From positions 1 through 17,711 of the forward strand of contig JBMNTV010000044.1 of assembly GCA_050945915.1 (NCBI GenBank): DNA of 17,711 nucleotides, given 5' to 3'. A program made the translations under genes and the position numbers. This document shows positions 1-6,613 of the stretch, piece by piece (the first letter of the stretch is position 1; each line of letters begins with the position of its first letter). Source of the stretch: CALNBC01 sp050945915. GTDB lineage: Bacteria; Bacillota; Clostridia; Christensenellales; CALWSW01. The notes under the pieces were generated by a model. It saw nothing but the letters and a program-made list of their open reading frames with translations. It ran no database searches and was not told the origin of the DNA.

Positions 1-120
1 TTCGTCGGTAGATCGGACCCTTTCCATCACCCTGTCCAGGGTGATCAACTCTGCCGCCTGTTCGACTTCATTCAGCATACCGTCGTCGTCGAAATCGAAA
101 AGATCGCCGAAAATGGGCAT
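1..120 (-). CDS. Small acidic protein with EF-hand-like loop (3' part outside window)
   Basis: The reading frame starts at the ATG complementary to 118-120 and runs off the window edge, giving 40 residues. A purine-rich ribosome-binding site (AAGGGAAG) lies just upstream. Residues 9-20 read DFDDDGMLNEVE, which fits the EF-hand calcium-loop pattern D-x-D-x-D-G-x-hydrophobic-x3-E. The rest is acidic and probably helical. Many Clostridia encode short hypothetical proteins that open with such a loop, and this looks like one of them; that comparison is from memory. Function is unknown. Calcium binding is an inference from the pattern alone, and no second loop can be assessed because the gene is cut. 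Confidence 0.6.
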   Translation of the reverse strand, partial: MPIFGDLFDFDDDGMLNEVEQAAELITLDRVMERVRSTDE

Positions 121-171
121 GTTTTTCTTCCCTTCACAGTCGCTGCGTTGACTGGGTGTATCGTCATGTTC

Positions 172-215
172 ATCATATCAGAAGAATTGTACAAAGATAT
201 GGACACCATGCGCAA
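172..215 (-). promoter_or_regulatory. Candidate promoter(s) for the EF-hand-like gene
   Basis: Read on the minus strand, TTGCGC (210-215) lies 18 nt from TACAAT (186-191). Closer to the gene, TGATATGAT (172-180) looks like an extended -10 element without a good -35. Either could start the transcript for the gene beginning at 120. Assigned from consensus only. Confidence 0.4.
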
Positions 216-308
216 TAATGCGAAAAAAAACTAACCGAACTCTTGTGCGAATCATCCCGTGTCACAACAAACCAGGCCCACCTCTTTGGGCAGGCCGGAA
301 AAAGCCAG

Positions 309-345
309 AAAAAAAAGACCCGCTCAATCCAAGGATTTCAGCGGG
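309..345 (-). terminator. Intrinsic terminator of tRNA-Ser
   Basis: On the minus strand CCCGCT pairs with AGCGGG (319-324 with 340-345). An inner AATCC/GGATT stem closes the loop, and the hairpin is followed by TC and a run of eight T (309-316). It starts 5 nt after the tRNA CCA end. The plus strand also has a short T run, so it may work in both directions. Confidence 0.85.
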
Positions 346-349
346 TTTT

Positions 350-438
350 TGGCGGAGGGAGTGGGATTCGAACCCACGTGCGCTTGCGCGCAAACTGATT
401 TCGAGTCAGCCCCGTTATGACCACTTCGATATCCCTCC
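350..438 (-). tRNA. tRNA-Ser (anticodon CGA)
   Basis: This is a class II tRNA of 89 nt including an encoded CCA. Acceptor arms GGAGGGA and TCCCTCC pair fully, followed by discriminator G and CCA. The anticodon stem-loop carries CTCGAAA, so the anticodon is CGA, which reads the serine codon UCG. The long variable arm TGCGC-GCAA-GCGCA and the T arm GTGGG-TTCGAAT-CCCAC mark it as serine-type. It appears to be a single-gene transcript with its own promoter (503-531) and terminator (309-345). Confidence 0.97.
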
Positions 439-502
439 GTATGCAGTTGGCAAGTAACGGCGTTTGCCAATGATGCAACAATAGCCGATACAAGCATTTT
501 TA

Positions 503-531
503 ATTATATTCTTCAGGGGCTAAAAAAGCAA
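503..531 (-). promoter_or_regulatory. Sigma-A promoter of tRNA-Ser
   Basis: Minus strand TTGCTT (526-531), 17-nt spacer, perfect TATAAT (503-508). Initiation would be near 496, leaving a leader of about 57 nt before the mature tRNA 5' end at 438, to be removed by RNase P. The remainder of 440-651 shows no gene. Confidence 0.8.
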
Positions 532-651
532 GTCTCTTTCCGGGGAAATCGGTTGTAATTAAAATCAAATCGACGAACGCCATGCTTTTTACCCGAAGCA
601 CCGCCGATTCCACCAAGCGGTCGGAATGATTCTATTTTTGGGAAGAAATAA

Positions 652-680
652 TTGGATTCAGGTTATTTCTGTGATAAAAT
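652..680 (+). promoter_or_regulatory. Sigma-A promoter of the Fpg-like gene
   Basis: TTGGAT (652-657), 17-nt spacer, TAAAAT (675-680), with TGA directly before it making an extended -10. Initiation near 687 gives a leader of about 170 nt. I see no convincing gene or known riboswitch in that leader. Confidence 0.75.
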
Positions 681-859
681 TGTTCAACAGAAAATGCCCT
701 GGCGTTGCTCGGTTTTTCTGCGAAAGTGCAACTGGAACCTGCGATCCGAAGGAAATGTAGCGGGTGACGCAGTTCAGGCAAATGCGCGACATGCCGTACC
801 ATCTGGATTCTTCCGAAATTGAACGGCCTTTTCATCAAACAATACAGGAGGATAAAACC

Positions 860-1690
860 GTGCTGGAGATTCCCGAAACCCTGACCCTCGCCAAGCAGTT
901 GAACGAAAGTGTGGGCGGCAAGCGCATCAACCGGGTGGTGGCGAATCATTCCCCCCACAAATTCGCGTTTTATCATGGCGACCCGGCGGAATACTCCGCC
1001 CTTTTGACCGGGAAAGTGATCCAAGAATGCACCGGACTTGGCGCGATGGTGGAAATTGCGGCGGAGAACTGCCGGATCGTTTTAGGGGAAGGGGCGAATC
1101 TGCGCTACTTCAGCGACGCGGGCGAGGCCCCCGCAAAGCACCAGCTTTTGCTCGTTCTGGAGGATGGAAGCGCCCTGGTTTGCACCATCCAGATGTACGG
1201 CCCCGTCGTTGCCTTTGAGGATGGGCAGTACCAGAACGAGTATTACCTCGTCGCAAAGGAGAAGCCCCAGCCGCTGACCGACGCCTTCCACCGGGGGTAT
1301 TTTGCCGCCCTCCGCGAAAGCGGCACAGAAAAGCTGTCCGCTAAGGCGTTCCTCGCCACGAAGCAGCGCATCCCCGGGCTGTGCAACGGCGTGTTGCAGG
1401 ACATTCTGTTTCGCGCCAGAATCCACCCCAAACGGAAGATGGGTACGGTTTCCGGGGAAGAATACGATGGCATGTTCAACTCCATCCAGGAAACTCTTTC
1501 CGAAATGACCCGGCAAAACGGCCGCGACACCGAAAGGGACCTTTACGGCAATCCAGGGGGATACAGAACCCTGTTGAGCAGGAATACAGCGGGCACACCC
1601 TGCCCCGTGTGCGGCGCGACCATTCAAAAAGCGGCATATCTGGGGGGCAGTGTGTATTGGTGCCCGGACTGCCAGCCCCTTGTGGAGTGA
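860..1690 (+). CDS. Fpg/Nei-family DNA glycosylase-like protein, catalytic residues not conserved
   Basis: The GTG start at 860 is chosen because a perfect AGGAGG (846-851) lies 8 nt upstream; an earlier in-frame GTG at 764 has no such site. The 276-residue product has the Fpg/Nei layout. The N-terminus MLEIPET matches the family's MPELPEV. The helix-two-turn-helix segment around RIPGLCNGVLQDILF keeps the conserved Asn. A C-terminal zinc finger has Cys248, Cys251, Cys268 and Cys271 in CxxC-X16-CxxC spacing. Fpg enzymes excise oxidised purines with the N-terminal proline as nucleophile. Here that proline is Leu. By-eye alignment also shows no lysine at the beta-hairpin position (Lys57 in E. 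coli Fpg) and Gly in place of the zinc-finger arginine. The fold assignment is firm, but glycosylase activity is doubtful. It is monocistronic, with its own promoter and terminators. Confidence 0.88.
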   Translation: MLEIPETLTLAKQLNESVGGKRINRVVANHSPHKFAFYHGDPAEYSALLTGKVIQECTGLGAMVEIAAENCRIVLGEGANLRYFSDAGEAPAKHQLLLVLEDGSALVCTIQMYGPVVAFEDGQYQNEYYLVAKEKPQPLTDAFHRGYFAALRESGTEKLSAKAFLATKQRIPGLCNGVLQDILFRARIHPKRKMGTVSGEEYDGMFNSIQETLSEMTRQNGRDTERDLYGNPGGYRTLLSRNTAGTPCPVCGATIQKAAYLGGSVYWCPDCQPLVE

Positions 1691-1725
1691 GGTCCATCCG
1701 CTTTTGCAAACCCTGGGCAAAAAGC

Positions 1726-1763
1726 AAACAGCGCCGCTGTCGAGCAGACTGCAGCGCTGTTTT
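1726..1763 (+). terminator. Intrinsic terminator after the Fpg-like gene
   Basis: AAACAGCGC (1726-1734) pairs with GCGCTGTTT (1754-1762) around a 19-nt loop, and the hairpin ends in four T. The T run is short, so termination may be partial. Confidence 0.6.
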
Positions 1764-1784
1764 GGCTTGCCCTGTCTGCCGGTT

Positions 1785-1806
1785 AAGAAGGCGGGTCCGC
1801 TTTTTT
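1785..1806 (+). terminator. Second hairpin terminator before the reductase promoter
   Basis: AAGAAGGCG, loop GGTC, CGCTTTTTT form a nine-pair stem that includes G-T pairs and ends in a T6 run. It backs up the weaker terminator at 1726-1763 and isolates the following promoter at 1823. Confidence 0.5.
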
Positions 1807-1822
1807 CCCATCCTTCAAGGAT

Positions 1823-1851
1823 TTGACATCGCCCCCTTTCTTTTATAGACT
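1823..1851 (+). promoter_or_regulatory. Promoter of the flavin disulfide reductase
   Basis: A perfect -35 TTGACA (1823-1828) lies 17 nt from TAGACT (1846-1851). TATAGA (1844-1849) at 15 nt is an alternative -10. The leader of about 90 nt contains short inverted repeats (CATGG/CCATG) but no known riboswitch that I recognise. Confidence 0.6.
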
Positions 1852-1948
1852 ATCCATACTCATGGCGTACGCGAGGCCATGGATCACTTTAACATAAGAC
1901 AGTTCAATGTCCTTCATAATTGAAAATGCTGGAGCGAGGAGGCGCGTC

Positions 1949-3439
1949 ATGAAATACGATATCGTCGTCATCGGAAGCGGTTCGGGGCTGATGGTGCTGG
2001 AAGAGGCCGTCAAGCAGGGGTACAACTGCGCCATCGTGGAAAAAGGGAAGTTCGGGGGCACCTGCCTGACCAAGGGCTGCATCCCGTCCAAGATGCTGGT
2101 CTATCCCGCCGATCTGATCCGGGAGATCGAAAAATCCGAAAGAATCGGGGTGCGGGCAGGTCGCCCTCAGATCGACTGGGAGACCATTTCCCGCAGGATG
2201 TGGGAGCAAATCGGCTACCATAGCCTGATCGAACAGGATTTGGAAAACATCCCCAATCTGACGGTATACAAGGGGAGCGGGTTCTTCACCGGGCCAAACA
2301 GCCTGGTGGTCCGCTATGCCGACGGCAGGCCGGAGGATGTGATTTACGGGGAAAAATTCGTGATCGCCGCAGGAGCGCGAAGCTTTGTTCCTTCCATTCC
2401 CGGCCTGGAGGAGGCGGGATACGTCACCTCTGAAACCTTTTTCGGCGAAAAGTTCCCCCAAAAACCCTGGAAAAGCCTCGCTATCATCGGCAGCGGCGCC
2501 ATCAGCGCGGAATTTGCGCATATCTTTTCCGCATTTGGCACCAAGGTGACCATCATCGCGCGTTCCGGAAGGATTTTGAGCAAGGAAGAACCGGAAATTT
2601 CCGCCTTTGTGGCAAACCAATTCGCAAAAAACGGCATCCAGATCCTGACGGACAGCTCCATCCTGTCGGTAACCCAAAACGGGGGCTTGAAGCAGGTGAT
2701 GGTGGAAAATCGCGTCACCAAGGAAATGCAAACCGTCGAATGCGAGGAAATCTTCGTCGCTTCCGGCGTCCGGTCCAACGGGGACACCCTTGCGCTGGAC
2801 CAAGCCGGGGTGGAAACGGACAAAAACGGCTACATCATCACCAACGGTTGCCTCGAGACCTCCCAGAAACACATCTGGGCGATCGGGGACATCAACGGAA
2901 AATACCAGTTTCGGCACAAGGCGAATCACGAGGCGCAGGTCCTGGCAAAGAACCTTTTCCACGAAGGGGAAAAAAGGGAAGCGAATTATGATGCCGTACC
3001 CTGGGCGATCTTCACCCATCCCCAGGTGGCCCGCGTGGGCAGAACCGAGAAGGAGCTGAAAGAGCGCGGTGTGCCGTACAGGGTTGCCGTCAACTACTAT
3101 TCCGAAGTGGTGGGCGGCATCTCGATGGGGTATGAGGAAGACGGCGATGACAATGGCTTTGTCAAGATGATCGTGGGAGAGGACAGAAAAATCCTGGGTG
3201 TGCACATCGTCGGGCCCCAGGCAGCCGTGTTGGTGCAGCCCTTTGTGTACCTGATGAACGCGGGATACGAGTGCCAAAAAAAGCTCCAAAACCTGGGGGA
3301 TTCGAAGGAAATCGAAGTGCTGAGGCGCCTCTGCCCCAGAGTAGGCACCTATGAGCCCATCAACGATTCCATGGTGATCCATCCCTCGCTAAACGAGCTG
3401 ACCGCCTGGGTGTTTGAGGATTTTGACGCCCAGGGCTGA
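1949..3439 (+). CDS. Class-I pyridine nucleotide-disulfide oxidoreductase (mycothione reductase / lipoamide dehydrogenase-like)
   Basis: The ATG at 1949 follows a strong GAGGAGG, so the upstream in-frame ATG at 1907 was not used. The 496-residue product is a FAD- and NAD(P)H-dependent disulfide reductase of the homodimeric class. GSGSG at 9-13 binds FAD. The redox disulfide is Cys39/Cys44 in GGTCLTKGCIPSKM. The second dinucleotide fold has GSGAISAEF, and the second FAD motif is IWAIGD. The C-terminal dimer-interface His-Glu pair is His478/Glu483 in HPSLNE. The GGTCL..GCIP(S/T)KM active site and the IIARSGR end of the nucleotide-binding strand resemble mycothione reductase more than classical lipoamide dehydrogenase. 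The RSGR segment, unlike the usual acidic residue, suggests NADPH use. The substrate cannot be told from sequence: mycothiol is not expected in Clostridia and no 2-oxoacid dehydrogenase genes are nearby. It stands alone between a promoter and a strong terminator. Confidence 0.92.
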   Translation: MKYDIVVIGSGSGLMVLEEAVKQGYNCAIVEKGKFGGTCLTKGCIPSKMLVYPADLIREIEKSERIGVRAGRPQIDWETISRRMWEQIGYHSLIEQDLENIPNLTVYKGSGFFTGPNSLVVRYADGRPEDVIYGEKFVIAAGARSFVPSIPGLEEAGYVTSETFFGEKFPQKPWKSLAIIGSGAISAEFAHIFSAFGTKVTIIARSGRILSKEEPEISAFVANQFAKNGIQILTDSSILSVTQNGGLKQVMVENRVTKEMQTVECEEIFVASGVRSNGDTLALDQAGVETDKNGYIITNGCLETSQKHIWAIGDINGKYQFRHKANHEAQVLAKNLFHEGEKREANYDAVPWAIFTHPQVARVGRTEKELKERGVPYRVAVNYYSEVVGGISMGYEEDGDDNGFVKMIVGEDRKILGVHIVGPQAAVLVQPFVYLMNAGYECQKKLQNLGDSKEIEVLRRLCPRVGTYEPINDSMVIHPSLNELTAWVFEDFDAQG

Positions 3440-3482
3440 TCGCCTTTTGCGCCGCATGGACCGGCGGTAAAAAGAACCGAAG

Positions 3483-3507
3483 AAAAACAGCCTGCGGGCT
3501 GTTTTTT
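3483..3507 (+). terminator. Intrinsic terminator of the reductase gene
   Basis: AAAAACAGCC (3483-3492), loop TGCG, GGCTGTTTTTT (3497-3507). A perfect hairpin with A and T tracts, likely active in both directions. The rest of 3508-3677 is GC-rich with no gene that I can support. Confidence 0.93.
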
Positions 3508-3617
3508 CGTTTTGGCTGGTTCATGGCGGCCTGTTCAGCGGCCTTGATATGCGGCGCGTGCGCGGGAAAATGGGTTCTGTGCCCGCAGCCGCGGGCGGCG
3601 GACACGCCCCTTTGCGG

Positions 3618-3649
3618 TGCATATTCCCAAGAGAGAGAGGGAATTCCTA
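3618..3649 (+). promoter_or_regulatory. Possible forespore (sigma-G/F-like) promoter of the ger operon
   Basis: Germinant-receptor operons are normally read by sigma-G in the forespore. TGCATA (3618-3623) resembles a sigma-G -35, and ATTCCTA (3643-3649) resembles its CATNNTA -10, but the 19-nt spacing is slightly long and the -10 match is partial. No good sigma-A promoter is seen here. Tentative. Confidence 0.25.
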
Positions 3650-3677
3650 ACACATATCATTTGGAATGGAGCGCTGA

Positions 3678-5225
3678 ATGTTCGGGCTTTTTAGGAAAAA
3701 GAAGAACTGGCCCCAAAGTGGGGTCAAAGGGACCGAAGGGGAAGCGAAAGAGCAGGTCCTGACACGCTCGCTGAAAAAGAATATCCGGTTGATGGAAGAG
3801 CTTTTCAAGGACGTTGACATCCTTCGAAGCAGGTGGATTGTGAACAATTTCGACGAAAACCTGCGCTACTGCATCTTTTATTCCGACGGCTTGGTCAACA
3901 CAGACGCCATCAACGAAAACCTGATCAAGCCCCTCATGCTCTCCCAGGTGACGCCTTTGAAGGGCGAAGATTTTGTGGATACGGTGATCAGTCGCATCGT
4001 GCAGGTCTGCGAAGTCCAAAAAACCGTGCAGGTGCAGAAAATCATAGAAGCTGTGGCCTATGGAAACACCATCCTGTTCATCGACGGGCAGGACGAGGCC
4101 GTTTTGCTGGACACAAAGGCCTTCCAGATTCGGTCGGTCCAAGAGCCGGAGAACGAAAAGGTGCTGCTCGGTCCCAGGGAAGGTTTCACAGAATCGCTAT
4201 GTGGAAACCTTTCGCTGATCCAGCGCCGGGCGCTGACCTCCGATCTGAAGATGAAATCCATGACCCTTGGCACCCGCACGAGGACCAAGGTTTATGTGTG
4301 TTACATGGAAAGCATCGTGAATAAAAAGGTTCTGGATCAACTGCTATCCAGGCTGCAGGCCATTGAGATTGACGGCATTCTGGACGTGAACTACATCAAC
4401 GAGCAGATCGACGAAGCGCCCTGGTCGCCTTTTCGCACCATCGGTTATACCGAGCGCCCGGACGTGGTCATGGGAAAGCTGCTGGAGGGACGCATCGCAG
4501 TTTTTGTGGATGGTACCCCCGTTGTTCTGACCGTACCGTATCTGTTTATCGAGAATTTTCAGAGCGGCGAAGACTACTACCTGAACTTTTATTACGCTTC
4601 CTTTTCCAGGGTGCTGCGCATCCTCGGGTTTTTGCTCACCATATCTGTGCCGGCGCTGTATATCAGCATTGCCGCTTTCCACCACGAAATGTATCCCTTG
4701 CAGCTGTTTCTCAGCATCGCGGCGGAAAGGAATAGCGTTCCCCTGCCTGCAGCCCTTGAAGTGTTCATTATGCTGATCCTGTTTGATATCCTGAGGGAAA
4801 CCGGCGCCAGGGTACCTTCGACCATCGGTGAAGCGCTGAGCATCGTCGGCGCATTGGTTGTGGGTCAGGCGGCGGTGGAGGCAAGGCTTGTCGCCGCTCC
4901 TATGGTGATCGTTGTCGCGCTGACCAGCATCACCGGACTGTTGGTGCCCAAGCTGAACGCGCCGGCGGTCTATCTTCGGATGGGACTACTTCTTTTGTCC
5001 ACGATGTTTGGCTTTTATGGCCTTTTGGTGGGCGCCAGCTGCGTGATTACCCATCTGTTGAACCTCTATTCCTGCGGGGTACCCCACGTCATGCTGAGCA
5101 AAAAGCTCCAGTACCAGAATGTGAAGGACACGTTCATTCGGGCGCCCTGGTGGCAGATGATCCGTCGCCCCGGTTTTGCGGCGAACCGCATTCGACAGAA
5201 CAGAAAGGGAGCCCGCCGTGGTTAA
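3678..5225 (+). CDS. gerAA: Spore germinant receptor subunit A (GerA family)
   Basis: The 515-residue product starts at ATG 3678 behind GGAG. It has the GerAA layout: a hydrophilic N-terminal domain (about residues 1-310) that begins with basic residues and includes the family region around LLEGRIAVFVDGTP, then a membrane domain of about five hydrophobic segments from about residue 311 onward, ending in a short basic tail. GerA-type receptors sit in the spore inner membrane and sense small germinants such as amino acids or sugars. Subunit A forms the oligomeric channel-like core. The gene overlaps the next one by 8 bp, so it is translated together with gerAC. The germinant cannot be predicted from sequence. 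The name follows the B. subtilis gerA paralogue family; this operon may equally be gerB/gerK-like. Confidence 0.95.
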   Translation: MFGLFRKKKNWPQSGVKGTEGEAKEQVLTRSLKKNIRLMEELFKDVDILRSRWIVNNFDENLRYCIFYSDGLVNTDAINENLIKPLMLSQVTPLKGEDFVDTVISRIVQVCEVQKTVQVQKIIEAVAYGNTILFIDGQDEAVLLDTKAFQIRSVQEPENEKVLLGPREGFTESLCGNLSLIQRRALTSDLKMKSMTLGTRTRTKVYVCYMESIVNKKVLDQLLSRLQAIEIDGILDVNYINEQIDEAPWSPFRTIGYTERPDVVMGKLLEGRIAVFVDGTPVVLTVPYLFIENFQSGEDYYLNFYYASFSRVLRILGFLLTISVPALYISIAAFHHEMYPLQLFLSIAAERNSVPLPAALEVFIMLILFDILRETGARVPSTIGEALSIVGALVVGQAAVEARLVAAPMVIVVALTSITGLLVPKLNAPAVYLRMGLLLLSTMFGFYGLLVGASCVITHLLNLYSCGVPHVMLSKKLQYQNVKDTFIRAPWWQMIRRPGFAANRIRQNRKGARRG

Positions 5226-6360
5226 AAAATGCGTTTGCCTGGCCCTTGTTTTGCTGTTCGTGCTTTCGCTGGCGGGATGCTGGAGTTACCGCGGCCTGGA
5301 TGAGATGGCCATAGTCGCAGGAGTTGCCATCGACAGAGCTGACGAATCCGGCAAATACCTCCTCACCTTTGAGATCGTGGACATTTCCCTCTCCATAAAG
5401 GAAGAGGGGCCCAAAAGCAAACTTCTGGAATCCGAAGGCAGCACCCTTTTTGAAGCGATCCGAGCGGCGAAACAGAAGATCAAGAACAAACTCTATTTCG
5501 CCCATAGCCAATTGGTGATCATCAGCAAGGACATCGCGAGGGAAGATGATATCGGATACATCCTGGACTGGTTCATGCGGGACGGCGAAGCCCGAGAGAC
5601 GATGTATCTGGCGGTTTCCCAGGAACGGTCCGCGCAGGATATTCTGCAGTCGGGAGGCGTCGATGAGAGCCTCATATCCATGAAGTTGCAGAAGATCCTT
5701 GAGAACGACAACTCGATTACCGCATCCACTGTGGCTGTCGAGGTGTATAACGCGTACGATACGATCCACACCCCGGGAAAAGACCTTGCCCTGGCGGCGG
5801 TGCGCACCTCCCAGAATAGCGGGGAGACCATCTGCGAGTCGCATGGCATTGCGGTGTTTAAGGACAGGAGGCTGGTGGGCTTCCTCACACCGCAGGAGTC
5901 CAAGGGCTACCTCTTTTGCGTCGGCTCTGTGGATGGAGGTGTACTCACCTTTTCATCCAAAGGGCATGGGGAGGATGACGTAACCCTGGAGATTGAAGAG
6001 ACGCAAACCAAAAGGTCTGTGGTCAACAAAGACGGGAAGGTCAGTATTCGCGTCGAGGTGAAAGCGTACTGCTTCCTGGGCGAGTTGATGAACCCCAACG
6101 TCAAGCTGGACACGGACAAACTTGAAGAGTTGCAGGAGTTAGCCGCCAAAAAGCTGAAAAAGGATATCATGGACACGATCGAAAAAGTGCAGTCGGAATA
6201 CGGCGCGGATATTTTCGGTTTCGGCAGCCTGATTCATCAAAAGGACTTCCGGCTGTGGGAACAGCTCAAACACAGATGGGACAGCATGTTTAAAACGATT
6301 CAGGTGGAGGTTGAAACCGAAGTCCATATCGTCAACACCGCGGCGCTCAGCAAGTCGTGA
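5218..6360 (+). CDS. gerAC: Spore germinant receptor lipoprotein subunit C (Ger(x)C family)
   Basis: The GTG at 5218 is chosen because AAAGGGAG precedes it and because it places a lipoprotein signal at the N-terminus: basic MVKK, hydrophobic stretch, then lipobox LAGC with lipidated Cys21. An in-frame ATG at 5176 would add 14 charged residues before the signal. The 380-residue product is typical in length for Ger(x)C. It opens with the familiar CWSYRGLDEMAIVAGVAID segment, followed by the two N-terminal domains and the C-terminal domain with a long amphipathic helix around residues 305-340. The C subunit is anchored to the outer face of the spore inner membrane and is needed for receptor function. 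It overlaps gerAA by 8 bp and is followed 12 nt later by the small D gene. Confidence 0.95.
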   Translation: MVKKCVCLALVLLFVLSLAGCWSYRGLDEMAIVAGVAIDRADESGKYLLTFEIVDISLSIKEEGPKSKLLESEGSTLFEAIRAAKQKIKNKLYFAHSQLVIISKDIAREDDIGYILDWFMRDGEARETMYLAVSQERSAQDILQSGGVDESLISMKLQKILENDNSITASTVAVEVYNAYDTIHTPGKDLALAAVRTSQNSGETICESHGIAVFKDRRLVGFLTPQESKGYLFCVGSVDGGVLTFSSKGHGEDDVTLEIEETQTKRSVVNKDGKVSIRVEVKAYCFLGELMNPNVKLDTDKLEELQELAAKKLKKDIMDTIEKVQSEYGADIFGFGSLIHQKDFRLWEQLKHRWDSMFKTIQVEVETEVHIVNTAALSKS

Positions 6361-6372
6361 AGGGGGCACAGA

Positions 6373-6591
6373 ATGATTACGATTATCGTTTTGATGATCT
6401 TCGCCTTCGTGATACTATTTGACCTGATTCCCGCGCAAAAAGACTGGGAATTCAAAGAGCGGGCCGTGTATGTGACCATCCTTGCCATCAGCTTTGTTGG
6501 ATTGCTCCTGCACAGCTTGAACGTCAAGGTTCCCAGCGTCTCCGATGCCATCGAAAACATCGTGAGCGCGATTTTTCCAAATGCCCAGTGA
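6373..6591 (+). CDS. Two-TM small membrane protein, germinant receptor D-type subunit
   Basis: 72 residues starting at ATG 6373 behind AGGGGG (6361-6366). Two hydrophobic segments (about residues 2-19 and 31-48) are separated by a charged loop with QKDWEFKER, and a short amphipathic tail follows. Small two-TM proteins of about 60-80 residues are encoded in or beside some ger operons (D proteins such as GerKD and GerUD) and modulate receptor activity. Size, topology and position between the C and B genes fit that group. Assignment rests on context and topology, since the sequence itself has no strong motif. The spacing (12 nt from gerAC, 22 nt to gerAB) indicates one transcript. Confidence 0.75.
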   Translation: MITIIVLMIFAFVILFDLIPAQKDWEFKERAVYVTILAISFVGLLLHSLNVKVPSVSDAIENIVSAIFPNAQ

Positions 6592-6613
6592 GATGTTATG
6601 AAAGGTTTGGTTG

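Noticed and set aside
218..457. 79-residue plus-strand open frame
   Set aside because: It runs antisense through tRNA-Ser and its terminator; peptides of the WDSNPRAL kind are a well-known tRNA misannotation.
764..859. Upstream in-frame extension of the Fpg-like gene
   Set aside because: The GTG at 764 lacks a ribosome-binding site, while GTG 860 has AGGAGG 8 nt upstream and matches the conserved family N-terminus.
632..1024. 130-residue minus-strand open frame
   Set aside because: Covers the Fpg-like gene start and leader on the opposite strand; no family resemblance or start signals.
1904..3382. 492-residue open frame antisense to the disulfide reductase
   Set aside because: Striking length, but it is the complement of a clear gene with strong codon bias; the product has no recognisable domain or ribosome-binding site.
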